A stretch of DNA of 64,000 nucleotides from contig JAEXXM010000079.1 in NCBI GenBank assembly GCA_023405815.1, forward strand, positions 62,001-126,000. Reading direction: 5' to 3'. Below are positions 15,941 to 24,800 of the stretch, one piece after another. Origin of the DNA: Pseudomonadota bacterium (GTDB lineage: Bacteria > Pseudomonadota > Alphaproteobacteria > Rhizobiales > Hyphomicrobiaceae). Within the stretch, counting starts at the first letter, position 1. Each line of letters opens with the position of its first letter. Under the pieces are notes generated by a model. It was not told where the DNA came from, did not search any database, and saw nothing but the letters and a program-made list of their open reading frames with translations. Position numbers and translations under genes: made by a program.

Positions 15941-15967
15941 TCGCGCACAGCGCGCGATGAATAGTTG

Positions 15968-16153
15968 CTACTTGATGATCGTCTGATCGGAAGCGACGGA
16001 GCCCACCTTGTCGGTGCTCACGGCCCCGCCAACCATCGCGGCGAGCAGGAATGCGAACGCAGCGACCGTCAGCACCGCCGCGATGATGATCTCGCGCGAT
16101 GAACGGCGCACGCGGTCGGCGTAAGAATCAAATTGCTCGAAGTTCCATTTCAT
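15968..16153 (-). CDS. Small single-helix membrane protein
   Basis: 61 residues from ATG 16153: an amphipathic charged N-terminus (NFEQFDSYADRVRRSSRE), one strong membrane helix (IIIAAVLTVAAFAFLLAAMV) and a short polar tail. The frame continues upstream to a TTG at 16225, but the ATG gives a more natural protein; no clear ribosome site decides. It lies downstream of, and may be co-transcribed with, another tiny membrane protein. No family recognised. Confidence 0.5.
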   Translation of the reverse strand: MKWNFEQFDSYADRVRRSSREIIIAAVLTVAAFAFLLAAMVGGAVSTDKVGSVASDQTIIK

Positions 16154-16247
16154 GGCGCGGAAGATCAGGCCATCGCGGGCATCAAAGCCAGAGCGCTGAG
16201 TGCCGCGCGACAGAAGCGCACACAAATGGTTTTAATCGAGAACAGTT

Positions 16248-16424
16248 TTAAAGACCGCGCATGATGCAGCCCAGAACGAGGATGATCTGCGCCGCGAGAA
16301 GGGCCCAGAACTCGTTGCCGGTGATGAACGGGATGTCGGCTCCGAAGAACTTAATGATCAGCACGGTGACCGTCAGAATGACGGACAGCATGAACGTGAT
16401 GATGCCAGGTGCCTTAAGTCCCAT
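16248..16424 (-). CDS. 58-residue hydrophobic membrane protein
   Basis: Translated directly from the minus strand: MGLKAPGIITFMLSVILTVT, then a loop with KFFGADIPFITGNEFW, then ALLAAQIILVLGCIMRGL. Two membrane helices with a short loop. The ribosome site GAGGGGGA stands eight bases before the ATG, which is strong support for translation. It is 95 bases upstream of the next tiny membrane protein on the same strand. Function unknown; it resembles small conserved hypothetical membrane proteins of Hyphomicrobiales. Confidence 0.7.
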   Translation of the reverse strand: MGLKAPGIITFMLSVILTVTVLIIKFFGADIPFITGNEFWALLAAQIILVLGCIMRGL

Positions 16425-16596
16425 ACCGAAGTCCCCCTCATAAACCTTGGCGCGTGCTTTTTGCAGCGCAACAGCGCCGACCCAATCGCGAGTCGCGTAG
16501 TCCCGGACGGCTTATAGCAGGCGCAACTCGTCCTGGCACTGCGGCGCTAAAAAGGCTGGGGATTGAGGAGAGTGCCGGCGTCGCCTCGACGGCGCT

Positions 16597-18393
16597 CTAA
16601 GCCGCAGCGCGGTGCCGCGGGCGCGCAAACAACAGGCGCCGCAGCAGCAGAAGAAGAATGAGGCCGACGAGGGCCAGTCCGATGACGACTGCGGGGTGCT
16701 TCTCCCAGATCAGGATCGGGCTTATGCGGCCGTCGGCCACGAGGCGGAGGTCCTCGCCGATGACGCCGGCATCGAAGCTGCCGCCGGTGCGCAACATCAT
16801 CGCGACGGCGGCGGACTGGTCGGCGCTGGCGACGATGGCCTGACGCACGCGCTCGGACGACAAGGAATGGATCGAGGCCGGATTGGCCGCGACGGCGCGC
16901 AGCACCTCCTCGCGCGGTGCCTGCTTCAGGCCGGTGAGGTAGCGCGAGAGGCTCGACAACTCGTCCTCGGTCAGGTGGCGGGCGAGGTTCTTCAAATCGG
17001 AGTCGTTAAGCTCGAACAGGGTGTCGCGGGCGCTGCGGTCCACCGCGGCGAGGCGGACGATGGCGAGCTGATCGTCGAGCGCCAGTAGGCGCTGGAGGGT
17101 CGGGCGGCTCAACTCGTCGGGAGTCGTGCGCCGGTAAAGGCTGAGCTCGACGACTTTTGGCAGATCGTCGCCGGCAAGCGCCGACCATTTGAGGCCGGCA
17201 TCGATCGAGCGCGTCTCGCGGGCGATGTCCATGGCCGGCGCGGGGAGCGTGCTGACCGCCGTATTGAGCGTGCCGTCGTCGAGGCGTCGAAGCAGGCCAG
17301 CCTCGCCTTCGGCGGGAAGCGTCAGCGCCACGACCTCGTCGAGGCGCGGCAACGCCGCCGGGTTGAGGCCATCGACGAATGCTTTGAACTTCGGGTTGCG
17401 CTCGGCGAGCCCAAGCGCCTCGGCGTGGGCACTGCGGAAGTCGCGCCAGATATCGATGACACGGTCGGCCGTCGCGGCGCCGATCTCCTCGACGTGTGCG
17501 GAGATCTGCTCTGCGAACGTCTTGGCCAGCTCCTCCTGCACCTTGTCCTTGTTCTCCTTCGACTTCATCTCGGTGGCGATGATCGGCAGCACGCCGTTGC
17601 GCAGGTCCCAGATGTCCTTGGCAATGAGGACGAGGCCGACGCCGCCGGCGACGACGGAGACCAGGCGGGCGAGCACGGCGCCGACCACGCGCTGGCCGAC
17701 GCGCGCCGCCATGTTGGCGAGCTGGCGCCGCATCAGGAGCACGGCGGCGCCGGCGATGCCGCTGCTCGATTCCCGCAGGACTGCGCCCGAGGACATCTCG
17801 GCCGCGCCCTTGTTGGGGTCGACGGTGATGCCCTTGCCGGCATCGCCAATCACGGCGCGAGCGACGGTCTCGCCGTAGCGGGCGCCGACGAACGCCTTGA
17901 GGCAGGCGAGCGCCGGCTCGGTGGCGTCCTGGCTGGCGAACTCCATCTGCTTGCCGATGTCGCGGCCGACGCCGACCGCGAGCTGCTCGAGGGCCGTCTT
18001 GATCGCATCGGAGCGGTAGACGCGCTCTGCCACAGCCGTCGCCAGCTCCTGCGCCTTCTGCTGGTTGGCGAGAGACTGCAGCAGGTTTGCCCAGCTCGTC
18101 TCCTTGCGGACCTCCTCGACGGCGAGATCGACGCGCTTGTCGATGATCTCGTCCATGCCGATGCGCCGCCACTCGTCGGCGACGGCGGCGCGGTAGTCGA
18201 CGTTGGCGATGCCGGCTTTCAGCGCGCGGACCGAGATGCCCTGGATCGCGGTGCGGAAGGCAGCCTCGTCGCGCGCCTGACAAGCCTCGTACTCGGTCTT
18301 GGAAAGAGGCTGGGCGGCTGCCGGAGCGATCTGCCCGACGACGACGGCAAAGGCGAGGAGGCAGGATATCGGGCAGCGCAGAGAGGCAAGCAA
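16597..18393 (-). CDS. Large exported, membrane-anchored protein of unknown function
   Basis: 598 residues. A signal peptide (ISCLLAFAVVVGQIAPAAAQ) is followed by a long helical region; a glycine-rich hydrophobic segment near residues 235-255 (RLVSVVAGGVGLVLIAKDIW) could insert in or lie on a membrane. The C-terminus has a second membrane helix (AVVIGLALVGLILLLLLRR) with a positive tail, so the mature protein probably hangs in the periplasm on a C-terminal anchor. The middle contains repeated Leu-rich helices (LKNLARHLTEDELSSLSRYL). No enzymatic motif was recognised. The start is a TTG at 18393 without a clear ribosome site. It stands alone, flanked upstream by ~0.95 kb of apparently gene-free DNA. 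Confidence 0.78.
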   Translation of the reverse strand: MLASLRCPISCLLAFAVVVGQIAPAAAQPLSKTEYEACQARDEAAFRTAIQGISVRALKAGIANVDYRAAVADEWRRIGMDEIIDKRVDLAVEEVRKETSWANLLQSLANQQKAQELATAVAERVYRSDAIKTALEQLAVGVGRDIGKQMEFASQDATEPALACLKAFVGARYGETVARAVIGDAGKGITVDPNKGAAEMSSGAVLRESSSGIAGAAVLLMRRQLANMAARVGQRVVGAVLARLVSVVAGGVGLVLIAKDIWDLRNGVLPIIATEMKSKENKDKVQEELAKTFAEQISAHVEEIGAATADRVIDIWRDFRSAHAEALGLAERNPKFKAFVDGLNPAALPRLDEVVALTLPAEGEAGLLRRLDDGTLNTAVSTLPAPAMDIARETRSIDAGLKWSALAGDDLPKVVELSLYRRTTPDELSRPTLQRLLALDDQLAIVRLAAVDRSARDTLFELNDSDLKNLARHLTEDELSSLSRYLTGLKQAPREEVLRAVAANPASIHSLSSERVRQAIVASADQSAAVAMMLRTGGSFDAGVIGEDLRLVADGRISPILIWEKHPAVVIGLALVGLILLLLLRRLLFARPRHRAAA

Positions 18394-19353
18394 CGCGAGA
18401 ATGTCCTTCGGTGGGCAGCCGCACGGCCCGGCGCTGCCTTAACCATCTAACCACCAGGAGTATGTGGTGTCGATTGCGCTCGCAGCGTGACACGGGGACG
18501 GATTCGCCGCGAAGCCGGTGCCGGGCGCGGCGTCGCGCTGCCAGGTTTCGGATCGCGCGGTGACCGGGGCGCCGGGGGGCGGACGTGGTAAAAGGCGATC
18601 ACAATTTCTTTCAAAATCGCACTACACGTTGAGGCCGGGGCGCCGGCGTGCGGAATGCTCGGGACCAGTGGGAGGGCACCTTGCAACCGGGAGCACGGCG
18701 CCGCGGAGGTTTGCCTTAAGTGTGGCGGTGATACAACATAGGGTTGCCTCGATTAATTACGTTTGCACCGCAACAATTTCGTCGGCCACGGGTTCAGCTT
18801 AGACTTGCATCAGACTGTCACGCATTTGGAACCGGCGCATTTTCAATGCTTTTCGCCCTCCAGCAGCAGGATTCCGCCGCCCTAACCTACGCCGCGGCAA
18901 GGCTTCTCGCCTCCCGCGGGGGTAGCAGCCATGCGGGTGGAACCGAGCCTTTCTTTTGCCTCAACCGGCGGCCAGAAGGCTGCCGCTCTTCGGCGCTGGC
19001 TTCACCTGCGGGGGCCGAAGGGCGGACGCCCAGGACGGTTGGGGCATCTTGGCAAACCGCGATCTTCGAGTGCAGCTGCGGCAAGGTGACCAATCGAACT
19101 TCCGGGCCGTTCCGGTCAGTGAGACCTCTCCACCTCAACTCGTGCAGTGCGGGTACGAGACCTCGTCCGAAGCGGCGTCCCCATAAGGGCGACGAGCCAT
19201 CGATTGATCGGCATCGTTGCTCATTCGAGGAAACGAAAAAGAGAGAGTTTCAACGACAAGCTCGGGTCAGCGCGCACCATCGGCTCGCGCGGACCGGGGT
19301 CTGCTGGGGATTTATCAGCTTCGTCCAGTTTGCGAGCGAGTTCAGTTAAGAAG
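18394..19353. other. About 0.95 kb without a confident gene
   Basis: Open frames on both strands here lack family patterns and good starts. One plus-strand stretch near 19040-19110 reads WQTAIFECSCGKVTNRTSG, which looks like a degenerate zinc-ribbon fragment, but there is no matching complete gene. The part just upstream of 19354 presumably carries the promoter of the hydrolase gene. Confidence 0.45.
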
Positions 19354-20274
19354 ATGAAGAACAGCGAGAAAATGAAGGCAGCTTGGGGTAGCATTTTTGT
19401 TCCCGGTGGGCGCAACGGCGTGTTACTGGTGCACAGCCTCGGGGGCTCGCCTATCGAGTTGAAGTTCGTCGCGCACACGCTGGCGCAGCTCGGCTACACG
19501 GTCTATTGCCCACTGCTTCCCGGCCTTGCGGGCGGTACCGACGTTTCCGGCCTGTCGAGCTGGCAGGATTGGTATGCCGCCCTCGAGAAGGCGCACGACG
19601 AGCTCATGCAACATTGCGATGCGGTGATCGTCGGCGGCATCTCTGCCGGCAGCATGCTGGCGCTTCGTCTCGCCGCTCTGCGCCCGGAGAAGATCCACGG
19701 CCTGATGCTCTTTTCGCCGACGTTCTGGCCGAACGGCTGGGCGATCCCGTGGTACTTCAGCTTGTTCCGGCTGGTGCACCACAAGTGGTTCGCGCGCCTC
19801 TTCAAGTTCACGGCGCGCACGCCGCACGGCATCAAGGACGAGCGCCTGCGCAGCTTCATTCTCGACAGCGTGCAGTCGGAAGCCGATTCCATCGAGGATC
19901 TGTTCTCGCGCGGCGGCGGCCTCGTGCTCGAGTTCCGACGCCTTGTGCGCAACGTCAAGCCGCTGCTCAATCGGATCAAGCAGCACGCGCTGGTGTTCCA
20001 CCCGCGCCACGACGACCAGAGCGATCTCGCCAATGCAGTGATCCTGCAGCGGCACCTCTCGGGCATCGTCGAAGTGTGCGTGCTCGACGACTGCTACCAC
20101 ATGGTGACGCTCGACCGGCAGCGCCCGGTCGTCATGGAGCGCGTCAAGGAGTTCGCCCATCGCCTGACAGCGCGCCTCGACAAGCTGCGTGCCGAAGAGG
20201 CTCTCGTCGCCTCGACGGAAACACAGCCGCAGCGCGAGAAGGGTCGCGGCGAGGGACGTGGCGCGACGACCTGA
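19354..20274 (+). CDS. Alpha/beta hydrolase (carboxylesterase / monoacylglycerol lipase-like)
   Basis: About 306 residues from ATG 19354 (ATG 19372 is an alternative; the frame is open much further upstream but with non-natural sequence). Fold landmarks: GVLLVHSLGGSPIELKFVAH for the oxyanion region, nucleophile elbow GGISAGS, an acid in HPRHDDQSD, and the catalytic His in DCYHMVTLDRQRP. A long lid region (WPNGWAIPWYFSLFRLVHHK) is hydrophobic and basic, suggesting a lipid-like substrate at a membrane. The Lys/Arg-rich tail (TQPQREKGRGEGRG) is probably disordered. It ends at a strong shared terminator. Confidence 0.85.
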   Translation: MKNSEKMKAAWGSIFVPGGRNGVLLVHSLGGSPIELKFVAHTLAQLGYTVYCPLLPGLAGGTDVSGLSSWQDWYAALEKAHDELMQHCDAVIVGGISAGSMLALRLAALRPEKIHGLMLFSPTFWPNGWAIPWYFSLFRLVHHKWFARLFKFTARTPHGIKDERLRSFILDSVQSEADSIEDLFSRGGGLVLEFRRLVRNVKPLLNRIKQHALVFHPRHDDQSDLANAVILQRHLSGIVEVCVLDDCYHMVTLDRQRPVVMERVKEFAHRLTARLDKLRAEEALVASTETQPQREKGRGEGRGATT

Positions 20275-20295
20275 TCGTGCCGCCTCGATACGGAA

Positions 20296-20330
20296 ATGAA
20301 AAAGCCCGGCTGAAAGGCCGGGCTTTTTGT
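20296..20330 (+). terminator. Bidirectional rho-independent terminator
   Basis: Stem AAAGCCCGGC / GCCGGGCTTT (20301-20310 and 20317-20326) with a 6-base loop, flanked by T5 on the plus strand and an A-run that reads as T-run on the minus strand. It lies between convergent genes and serves both the hydrolase (+) and the DUF2147 gene (-). Confidence 0.92.
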
Positions 20331-20352
20331 TTCAGGGGTGCGAGCGCTTCGG

Positions 20353-20964
20353 CTATTCGAGCGTCGGCCGGATGGCCGGGACCGGGCGCGGCACCTTGAG
20401 CTGGGGCTGGGGCGACGCGACCTTGATGGCGCTCGGCGCCGCCTTGGCTTCGCGCGGCTGATCGCAGCGCGGCAGGTCGGCCGGAGCGCGGCGCCAGTTG
20501 AACGACTTGGAGAAGAACTTCACGCCCTTGTACCCGGTCAGGACAAGGCGCTCGCGGCCGGCGACGATGGCGGCGTCGAACTGCGCGCCCTGCTCGGGGT
20601 CGTAGACCCAGCCGTTGTCCCAGCCGTTGCTGACCCGTTGCAGCGAGCCGAGCACGGGCAGCCCGCAAATGGTGCGCTTGCGCTTGGCGGGGTCGGGATT
20701 ATAGCCGTCGGTCAGGGGCTCGCCCTTGCGATTGTTCGGCTCCTTCAGCCAAACAATGAAGCCGCACAAGCGGTTAGCCGCGGCGCCGGTGGGGCCGCAG
20801 GGGCGGATTTCGACGGCACCCTTGCCGGTGTGATTAATCCAGACGCCCGTTTCAAGGGGCGGGGCGGCACCGGCAGCCCCTGCGCTCAATCCAAGCAGGA
20901 GAGCGGCCGCAGCGGCTGTCGGCCAGCATTTACGGGCGTTAGAGACAGGAAGATCATGACGCAT
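20353..20964 (-). CDS. DUF2147-domain exported protein
   Basis: 203 residues. A signal peptide (WPTAAAAALLLGLSAGAAGA) precedes a DUF2147 domain of about 110 residues: GVWINHTGKGAVEIRPCG, LCGFIVWLKEPNN, DGYNPDPAKRKRTICGLPVL, then GWVYDPEQGAQFDAAI and LTGYKGVKFFSKSFNWRRAP. Members are periplasmic beta-rich proteins of unknown function, frequent in Alphaproteobacteria. The last ~45 residues are Pro/Lys-rich (SPQPQLKVPRPVPAIRPTLE) and probably disordered. Divergent from the ABC exporter genes. Confidence 0.9.
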   Translation of the reverse strand: MRHDLPVSNARKCWPTAAAAALLLGLSAGAAGAAPPLETGVWINHTGKGAVEIRPCGPTGAAANRLCGFIVWLKEPNNRKGEPLTDGYNPDPAKRKRTICGLPVLGSLQRVSNGWDNGWVYDPEQGAQFDAAIVAGRERLVLTGYKGVKFFSKSFNWRRAPADLPRCDQPREAKAAPSAIKVASPQPQLKVPRPVPAIRPTLE

Positions 20965-21312
20965 GGTGGCATCACCAATATTGTGTCAGAGATCGGGATC
21001 GCATTTAGGCTTCGGGAAAGCGGCGAAAGCGGGTCAGACATCAGAGAGCCGCAAGTCTCTGCGAAAAAAGGTAAAGAAGAATTATCCTTAGACGTTCGAT
21101 CTTACCTCTTTCTTGACCTCTTGGCGTTAACGCCTTGGGAGTGCGCCGAGCCCCGCACGTTTCGAAATGGAGCGCTGACGCGTTATACTTGGGCAACTCT
21201 TAATCATGGGTTTGCCTTTTCGAGGCCAAGTTGGCGAACTACGAGCGGCTCCGGCCGCGCTATCGGCGTTCGGCCGAGCTGTTTTGCCCAACACTGAGTG
21301 GAAACCGACCTG
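20965..21312. other. Divergent intergenic region between DUF2147 and the ABC exporter
   Basis: About 350 bases, locally AT-rich (GGTAAAGAAGAATTATCC near 21070). It must carry the promoters of both flanking genes. Candidate boxes such as CTTGAC near 21112 can be seen but no promoter is convincing. No gene or RNA motif recognised. Confidence 0.5.
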
Positions 21313-22440
21313 ATGATCCTGACGCTTGCCTTCCGCAATCTGTTCCACGATCGCATTCGTCTGGCGGTCACTCTCGTCGGCATTCTCTTCTCGATCGTCC
21401 TCGTCGCCGTGCAGCTCGGCCTCTATCTCGGCGCGAGCAAGATGATCACCGACAACATCGATCACGCCAAAGCCGACCTGTGGATCGCCGCCTACGGCGC
21501 CAAGAGCCTAGAGGACGGCGGCATGCTGCTGACCTCGCGCGAGCGCCACCAGGCGCTGGCGACGCCCGGCGTCAAGGCCGTGATTCCGCTCGTCGTGCGC
21601 TTCGCCGAATGGCGCAAGCCGGCTGGCGGCTCGACGCGCGTCGTCATCGTCGGCTCGGATGCGGAGGACGGCGGCTTGGTGCCGTTCAACCTCGTCGACG
21701 GCACCTGGGAAGACATCAAGGCGCCGGAGGCCGTCGCGGTTGACAGGTCGTACCTCAACGAGCTCGGCATCAAGGGCATCGGCGACACGGCGCAGATCGC
21801 CACGGGCCGCGTGCGCGTGCGTGCGCTCACTGACGGCATTCGCTCGTTCACCCAGTCGCCCTATACGTATACGACGCTCAACCGCGCCCGCTCCCTGTTC
21901 GGCGACAGCGACGGCACGAGCTTCTATCTCGTGCAGCTGCAGCCCGGCGCCAACGTCGAAAAGGTCCGCCACGACCTCGAATCGCGCCTCGAAGGCGCGG
22001 AGGTATTGACCCAGCAGGAGTTCCGCGACCGCAACCTGAAGCAGTGGCTGTTCAAGACCGGCGCCGGCGTGGCGCTGATCGGCGGCGCGCTGCTCGGCAG
22101 CCTCGTCGGCACGGTGATCGTCGCTCAGACGCTTTATTCGAGCACGAAGGATCACTTGAGCGAATTCGCAACCCTGCGTGCGCTCGGGTCATCTTCGGGA
22201 TATATTCACAAGGTAATCCTGGCGCAGGCCGGCATCAGCGCCGTCGTAGGCTATGTCCTCGGCATCTCGATCGCGCTCACCATTCTCGTGCTCAGTAAGA
22301 ACACGGCCTTGCCCATGGTCATGACGCCTGGATTGGCGTTCTGGCTGTTCGCGCTGACGGTGGGCATGTGCGCCATCTCGGCCCTGTCGGCGATCGTCAA
22401 AGTCACCAAGATCGACCCTGCAACGGTATTCAACAGATGA
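21313..22440 (+). CDS. ABC exporter permease, DevC-like (FtsX/MacB fold)
   Basis: 375 residues from ATG 21313 (an in-frame GTG at 21298 would add five residues). It begins LAFRNLFHDRIRLAVTLVGI, the DevC pattern, with one membrane helix, a large periplasmic domain (~50-250) and three C-terminal helices; TLYSSTKDHLSEFATLRALG is the conserved cytoplasmic coupling segment of FtsX-type permeases. In cyanobacteria DevBCA exports glycolipids with TolC; related sets elsewhere export lipids, peptides or drugs. The stop overlaps the ATPase start (ATGA). Confidence 0.9.
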   Translation: MILTLAFRNLFHDRIRLAVTLVGILFSIVLVAVQLGLYLGASKMITDNIDHAKADLWIAAYGAKSLEDGGMLLTSRERHQALATPGVKAVIPLVVRFAEWRKPAGGSTRVVIVGSDAEDGGLVPFNLVDGTWEDIKAPEAVAVDRSYLNELGIKGIGDTAQIATGRVRVRALTDGIRSFTQSPYTYTTLNRARSLFGDSDGTSFYLVQLQPGANVEKVRHDLESRLEGAEVLTQQEFRDRNLKQWLFKTGAGVALIGGALLGSLVGTVIVAQTLYSSTKDHLSEFATLRALGSSSGYIHKVILAQAGISAVVGYVLGISIALTILVLSKNTALPMVMTPGLAFWLFALTVGMCAISALSAIVKVTKIDPATVFNR

Positions 22441-23189
22441 GTCAAGAGCCCGTCCTCGAAGCCATCGACATCGTCAAGGAGCTGGGCAGTGGCGCCGGCA
22501 AGGTGCGCGCCGTCAAGGGCGCCAACCTCACGCTGGTGCCGGGCGAGCTGACGCTTCTGATGGGGCCATCCGGCAGCGGCAAGACCACGCTGTTGTCGAT
22601 CCTCGGATGCATCCTGACGCAGACGTCAGGGACGCTGAAGGTGGCCGGTGTCGATACGACCGATCTCAATCCGGAAGAGATGGCCGACCTCAGGCGCAAG
22701 CACATGGGCTTCATCTTCCAGTCCTACAACCTGTTCCCGACGCTGACGGCGCTGGAGAACGTGCGCATCGCGCTCGACGTGCGCGGGCAGAAGGGCTTCG
22801 CCGCCGCCAACCGCGCCGAGGAGGTGCTGCGGGACGTCGGCCTCGCCTATCGCCTCAAGAGCTATCCCGGCAATCTCTCCGGCGGTGAGCAGCAGCGCGT
22901 CGCGGTGGCGCGTGCGATCGCCTCATCACCGTCCATCGTTCTCGCCGACGAGCCGACTGCGGCCCTCGACGGCGAGAACGGACACGCGGTGATGGCGCTC
23001 CTGGCGCGCATCGCCAAGGAGCAACACCGCAGCGTCCTCGCGGTTACGCACGATCCACGCACGCTGAGCTACGCCGACCGCGTGGTGCGCATCGAGGATG
23101 GACGCATCGTCGGCGAGGAGCGCCGGCCAGAGGGGCTCGATGCCCCGGAAATTGCAGATCTTACAAAGAGACGGAAGGCCCATGCTTAA
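22437..23189 (+). CDS. ABC exporter ATPase, DevA/MacB/LolD class
   Basis: 250 residues from ATG 22437, inside the stop of the permease gene. Walker A MGPSGSGKTT near residue 42, Q-loop FIFQSYNLFPTLTALENV, signature LSGGEQQRVAVARAIA, Walker B SIVLADEPTAALDGENG, and the His switch in AVTHDPRTLSYADRV. The layout matches the LolD/MacB/DevA exporter group. It is energetically coupled to the adjacent FtsX-like permease and membrane fusion protein. Confidence 0.94.
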   Translation: MSQEPVLEAIDIVKELGSGAGKVRAVKGANLTLVPGELTLLMGPSGSGKTTLLSILGCILTQTSGTLKVAGVDTTDLNPEEMADLRRKHMGFIFQSYNLFPTLTALENVRIALDVRGQKGFAAANRAEEVLRDVGLAYRLKSYPGNLSGGEQQRVAVARAIASSPSIVLADEPTAALDGENGHAVMALLARIAKEQHRSVLAVTHDPRTLSYADRVVRIEDGRIVGEERRPEGLDAPEIADLTKRRKAHA

Positions 23190-24288
23190 AAAGGTCAATC
23201 CCACAGCCGTTACTCTCGCCGTCGCCGGATTGCTGGCGGTGGCCGTAGGGTTCTACGTCAACAGCGTGAGCTGGGGGCCGGTCGCCGAGCAGAAGAACAC
23301 CCAGGCGACGGCCGGCGATGCCAGCAAGCCAGGCAACGCCAAGGAAGCCGCGCCGCAGCCGACCTGGGCCGCGTCGGCCACGGGCCGCGTCGAGCCGAAG
23401 AGCGGCGAGGTGCGTATTGCCGCCGATGTCCCGGGCCGCATCTTGGAAATCCCCGCCGACCTCAATGAGCGCGTGCAGAAGGGTGATCTGCTCGTGCGTC
23501 TCGATGACGACGATGCGCTGACCAAGGTCGCGGCGGCCCGCGCCGAGGAACAGGTGCGCGTGCGCGAGCGCAATGAAGAGGATGCGCGCGGCCTGCAGCA
23601 GGAGCGCCGCAACGCCGAGGATGCCGTCGCCAACGCCGAGCGGGCCGTGTTTGGCGCGCAGCAGGAGTTCGACGACGCGCTCGACGAGAAGCGCACGAAG
23701 AACGGTTCGCAGGAGACCGTCGATACGGCACGTACCAAGCTGGAGGACGCGAAGAAGACGCTCGCCGACAAGAAGGCGGCGCTGGCGACGACGAACGCGA
23801 AGTCCGGCATGCCGCTGCCGACCCGGCTCGAGTCGGCGCTGGCCGTTGCCCGCGCAGAGCTCCTCGGAGCCGAGCTCGGTGTCGAGCACACGCGCGTGCG
23901 TGCTCCGTTCGACGCCACCGTCCTCAACGTCACGGCGAAGGAAGGCGAGATCGCGACGCCGTCGCCGGAGAACACGCTGCTGGTGATTGGCGACCTGTCA
24001 TCGATGAAGGTGCGCGCCGAGGTCGAGGAGCGTGATGCCGCCAAGATCCATGTCGGGCAGCGCGTCGTTGTGCGCGCCGATGCGTATCCGGACCAAGATT
24101 TCGAAGGGCGCGTGAGCTCCATCGCCCAGTCGCTGTCGCAGCCGAACATCGTCTCGCGCGGCCCGCGGCGTCCGAACGACGTCGAAGTGCTCGAGGCGCT
24201 GGTGGACCTCGACGGCGTGCCGCCGCTGCTGACGGGCATGCGCGTCGACGTGTTCTTCAAGCACGACGCGACCGCCTCGACGAAGTAA
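23182..24288 (+). CDS. Membrane fusion protein of the ABC exporter (HlyD/DevB-like)
   Basis: 368 residues from ATG 23182, overlapping the ATPase gene by eight bases. One N-terminal helix (AVTLAVAGLLAVAVGFYVNS) anchors it; then a Pro/Ala linker, the first half of a biotinyl-lipoyl domain (SGEVRIAADVPGRILEIPAD), a long alpha-helical hairpin (~125-240, charged heptads), the second lipoyl half (THTRVRAPFDATVLNVTAKE) and a beta-barrel (GQRVVVRADAYPDQDFEGRV). It should bridge the permease to an outer-membrane TolC, which is not in this window. The gene is closed by a strong terminator. Confidence 0.92.
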   Translation: MLKKVNPTAVTLAVAGLLAVAVGFYVNSVSWGPVAEQKNTQATAGDASKPGNAKEAAPQPTWAASATGRVEPKSGEVRIAADVPGRILEIPADLNERVQKGDLLVRLDDDDALTKVAAARAEEQVRVRERNEEDARGLQQERRNAEDAVANAERAVFGAQQEFDDALDEKRTKNGSQETVDTARTKLEDAKKTLADKKAALATTNAKSGMPLPTRLESALAVARAELLGAELGVEHTRVRAPFDATVLNVTAKEGEIATPSPENTLLVIGDLSSMKVRAEVEERDAAKIHVGQRVVVRADAYPDQDFEGRVSSIAQSLSQPNIVSRGPRRPNDVEVLEALVDLDGVPPLLTGMRVDVFFKHDATASTK

Positions 24289-24311
24289 GCGTCACGGCAG
24301 TTGGGGAAATC

Positions 24312-24350
24312 AAAGCGGGCGCATCCCAGTGATGCGCCCGCTTTATTTTG
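24312..24350 (+). terminator. Rho-independent terminator after the ABC exporter operon
   Basis: A 13-bp perfect stem AAAGCGGGCGCAT / ATGCGCCCGCTTT (24312-24324 and 24332-24344) with a 7-base loop, then ATTTTG. Strong and unambiguous. Confidence 0.92.
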
Positions 24351-24374
24351 TGATGCGCGCTGACACTGGCGTAG

Positions 24375-24394
24375 ATCCCGGCCTGCGCCGGGAT
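24375..24394. repeat. Short palindromic intergenic element
   Basis: ATCCCGGC-CTGC-GCCGGGAT, an 8-bp perfect palindrome in the convergent gap between the ABC exporter and the RND pump. Elements of this form are common dispersed REP-like sequences in proteobacterial genomes; copy number cannot be judged from one window. Confidence 0.55.
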
Positions 24395-24527
24395 GGCGTT
24401 GGGAGTGGGCCACCGGCTTGCTACCTGCCGCACCGGCGACATTCCGTGCCTTGCAACTCCGTCATGCCGGCACCGACGCAAGCCTCCGCAGACGTGACGC
24501 TGCAAGTCCCCTCGATGCTCTTAACTC

Positions 24528-24625
24528 GTCATCCTCGGGTTTGTCCCGAGGACCCAACGCTCCGGTTGCTCCTGACGTTGGATATGTGCTGCACGCTGGG
24601 TCCTCGGCATAAAGCCGAGGATGAC
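24528..24625. repeat. Bipartite palindromic repeat, copy A
   Basis: 98 bases: a left hairpin (GTCATCCTCGGG-tttgt-CCCGAGGACCC) and a right hairpin (GGGTCCTCGG-cataaag-CCGAGGATGAC), with the outer arms GTCATCCTCGG and CCGAGGATGAC being reverse complements of each other, around a ~50-base unrelated core. A second copy with the same layout lies at 48995-49108. Both sit between convergent genes. The arrangement resembles REP doublets. Confidence 0.8.
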
Positions 24626-24800
24626 GTCGAGAGGAGGAAACGTGCTTCGCTTTGCGCTGCCGATTCACGCCCTCGCTGGTAGACGCCCGAGCGATCGGAG
24701 CGCGTGATCAATGAAGTGAGCGAGATGCCAACATCGCTGCTGTTGCACCACCCCACTCCGACCCTCCCCCAGATCCCTCGAGCGTGGCGAGGACGCGAGC

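Noticed and set aside
24329..24682. Open frame in the ABC exporter / RND pump gap
   Set aside because: It reads through the palindromic repeats; such frames (for example PAQAGI on the other strand) are a known artefact of REP-like elements.
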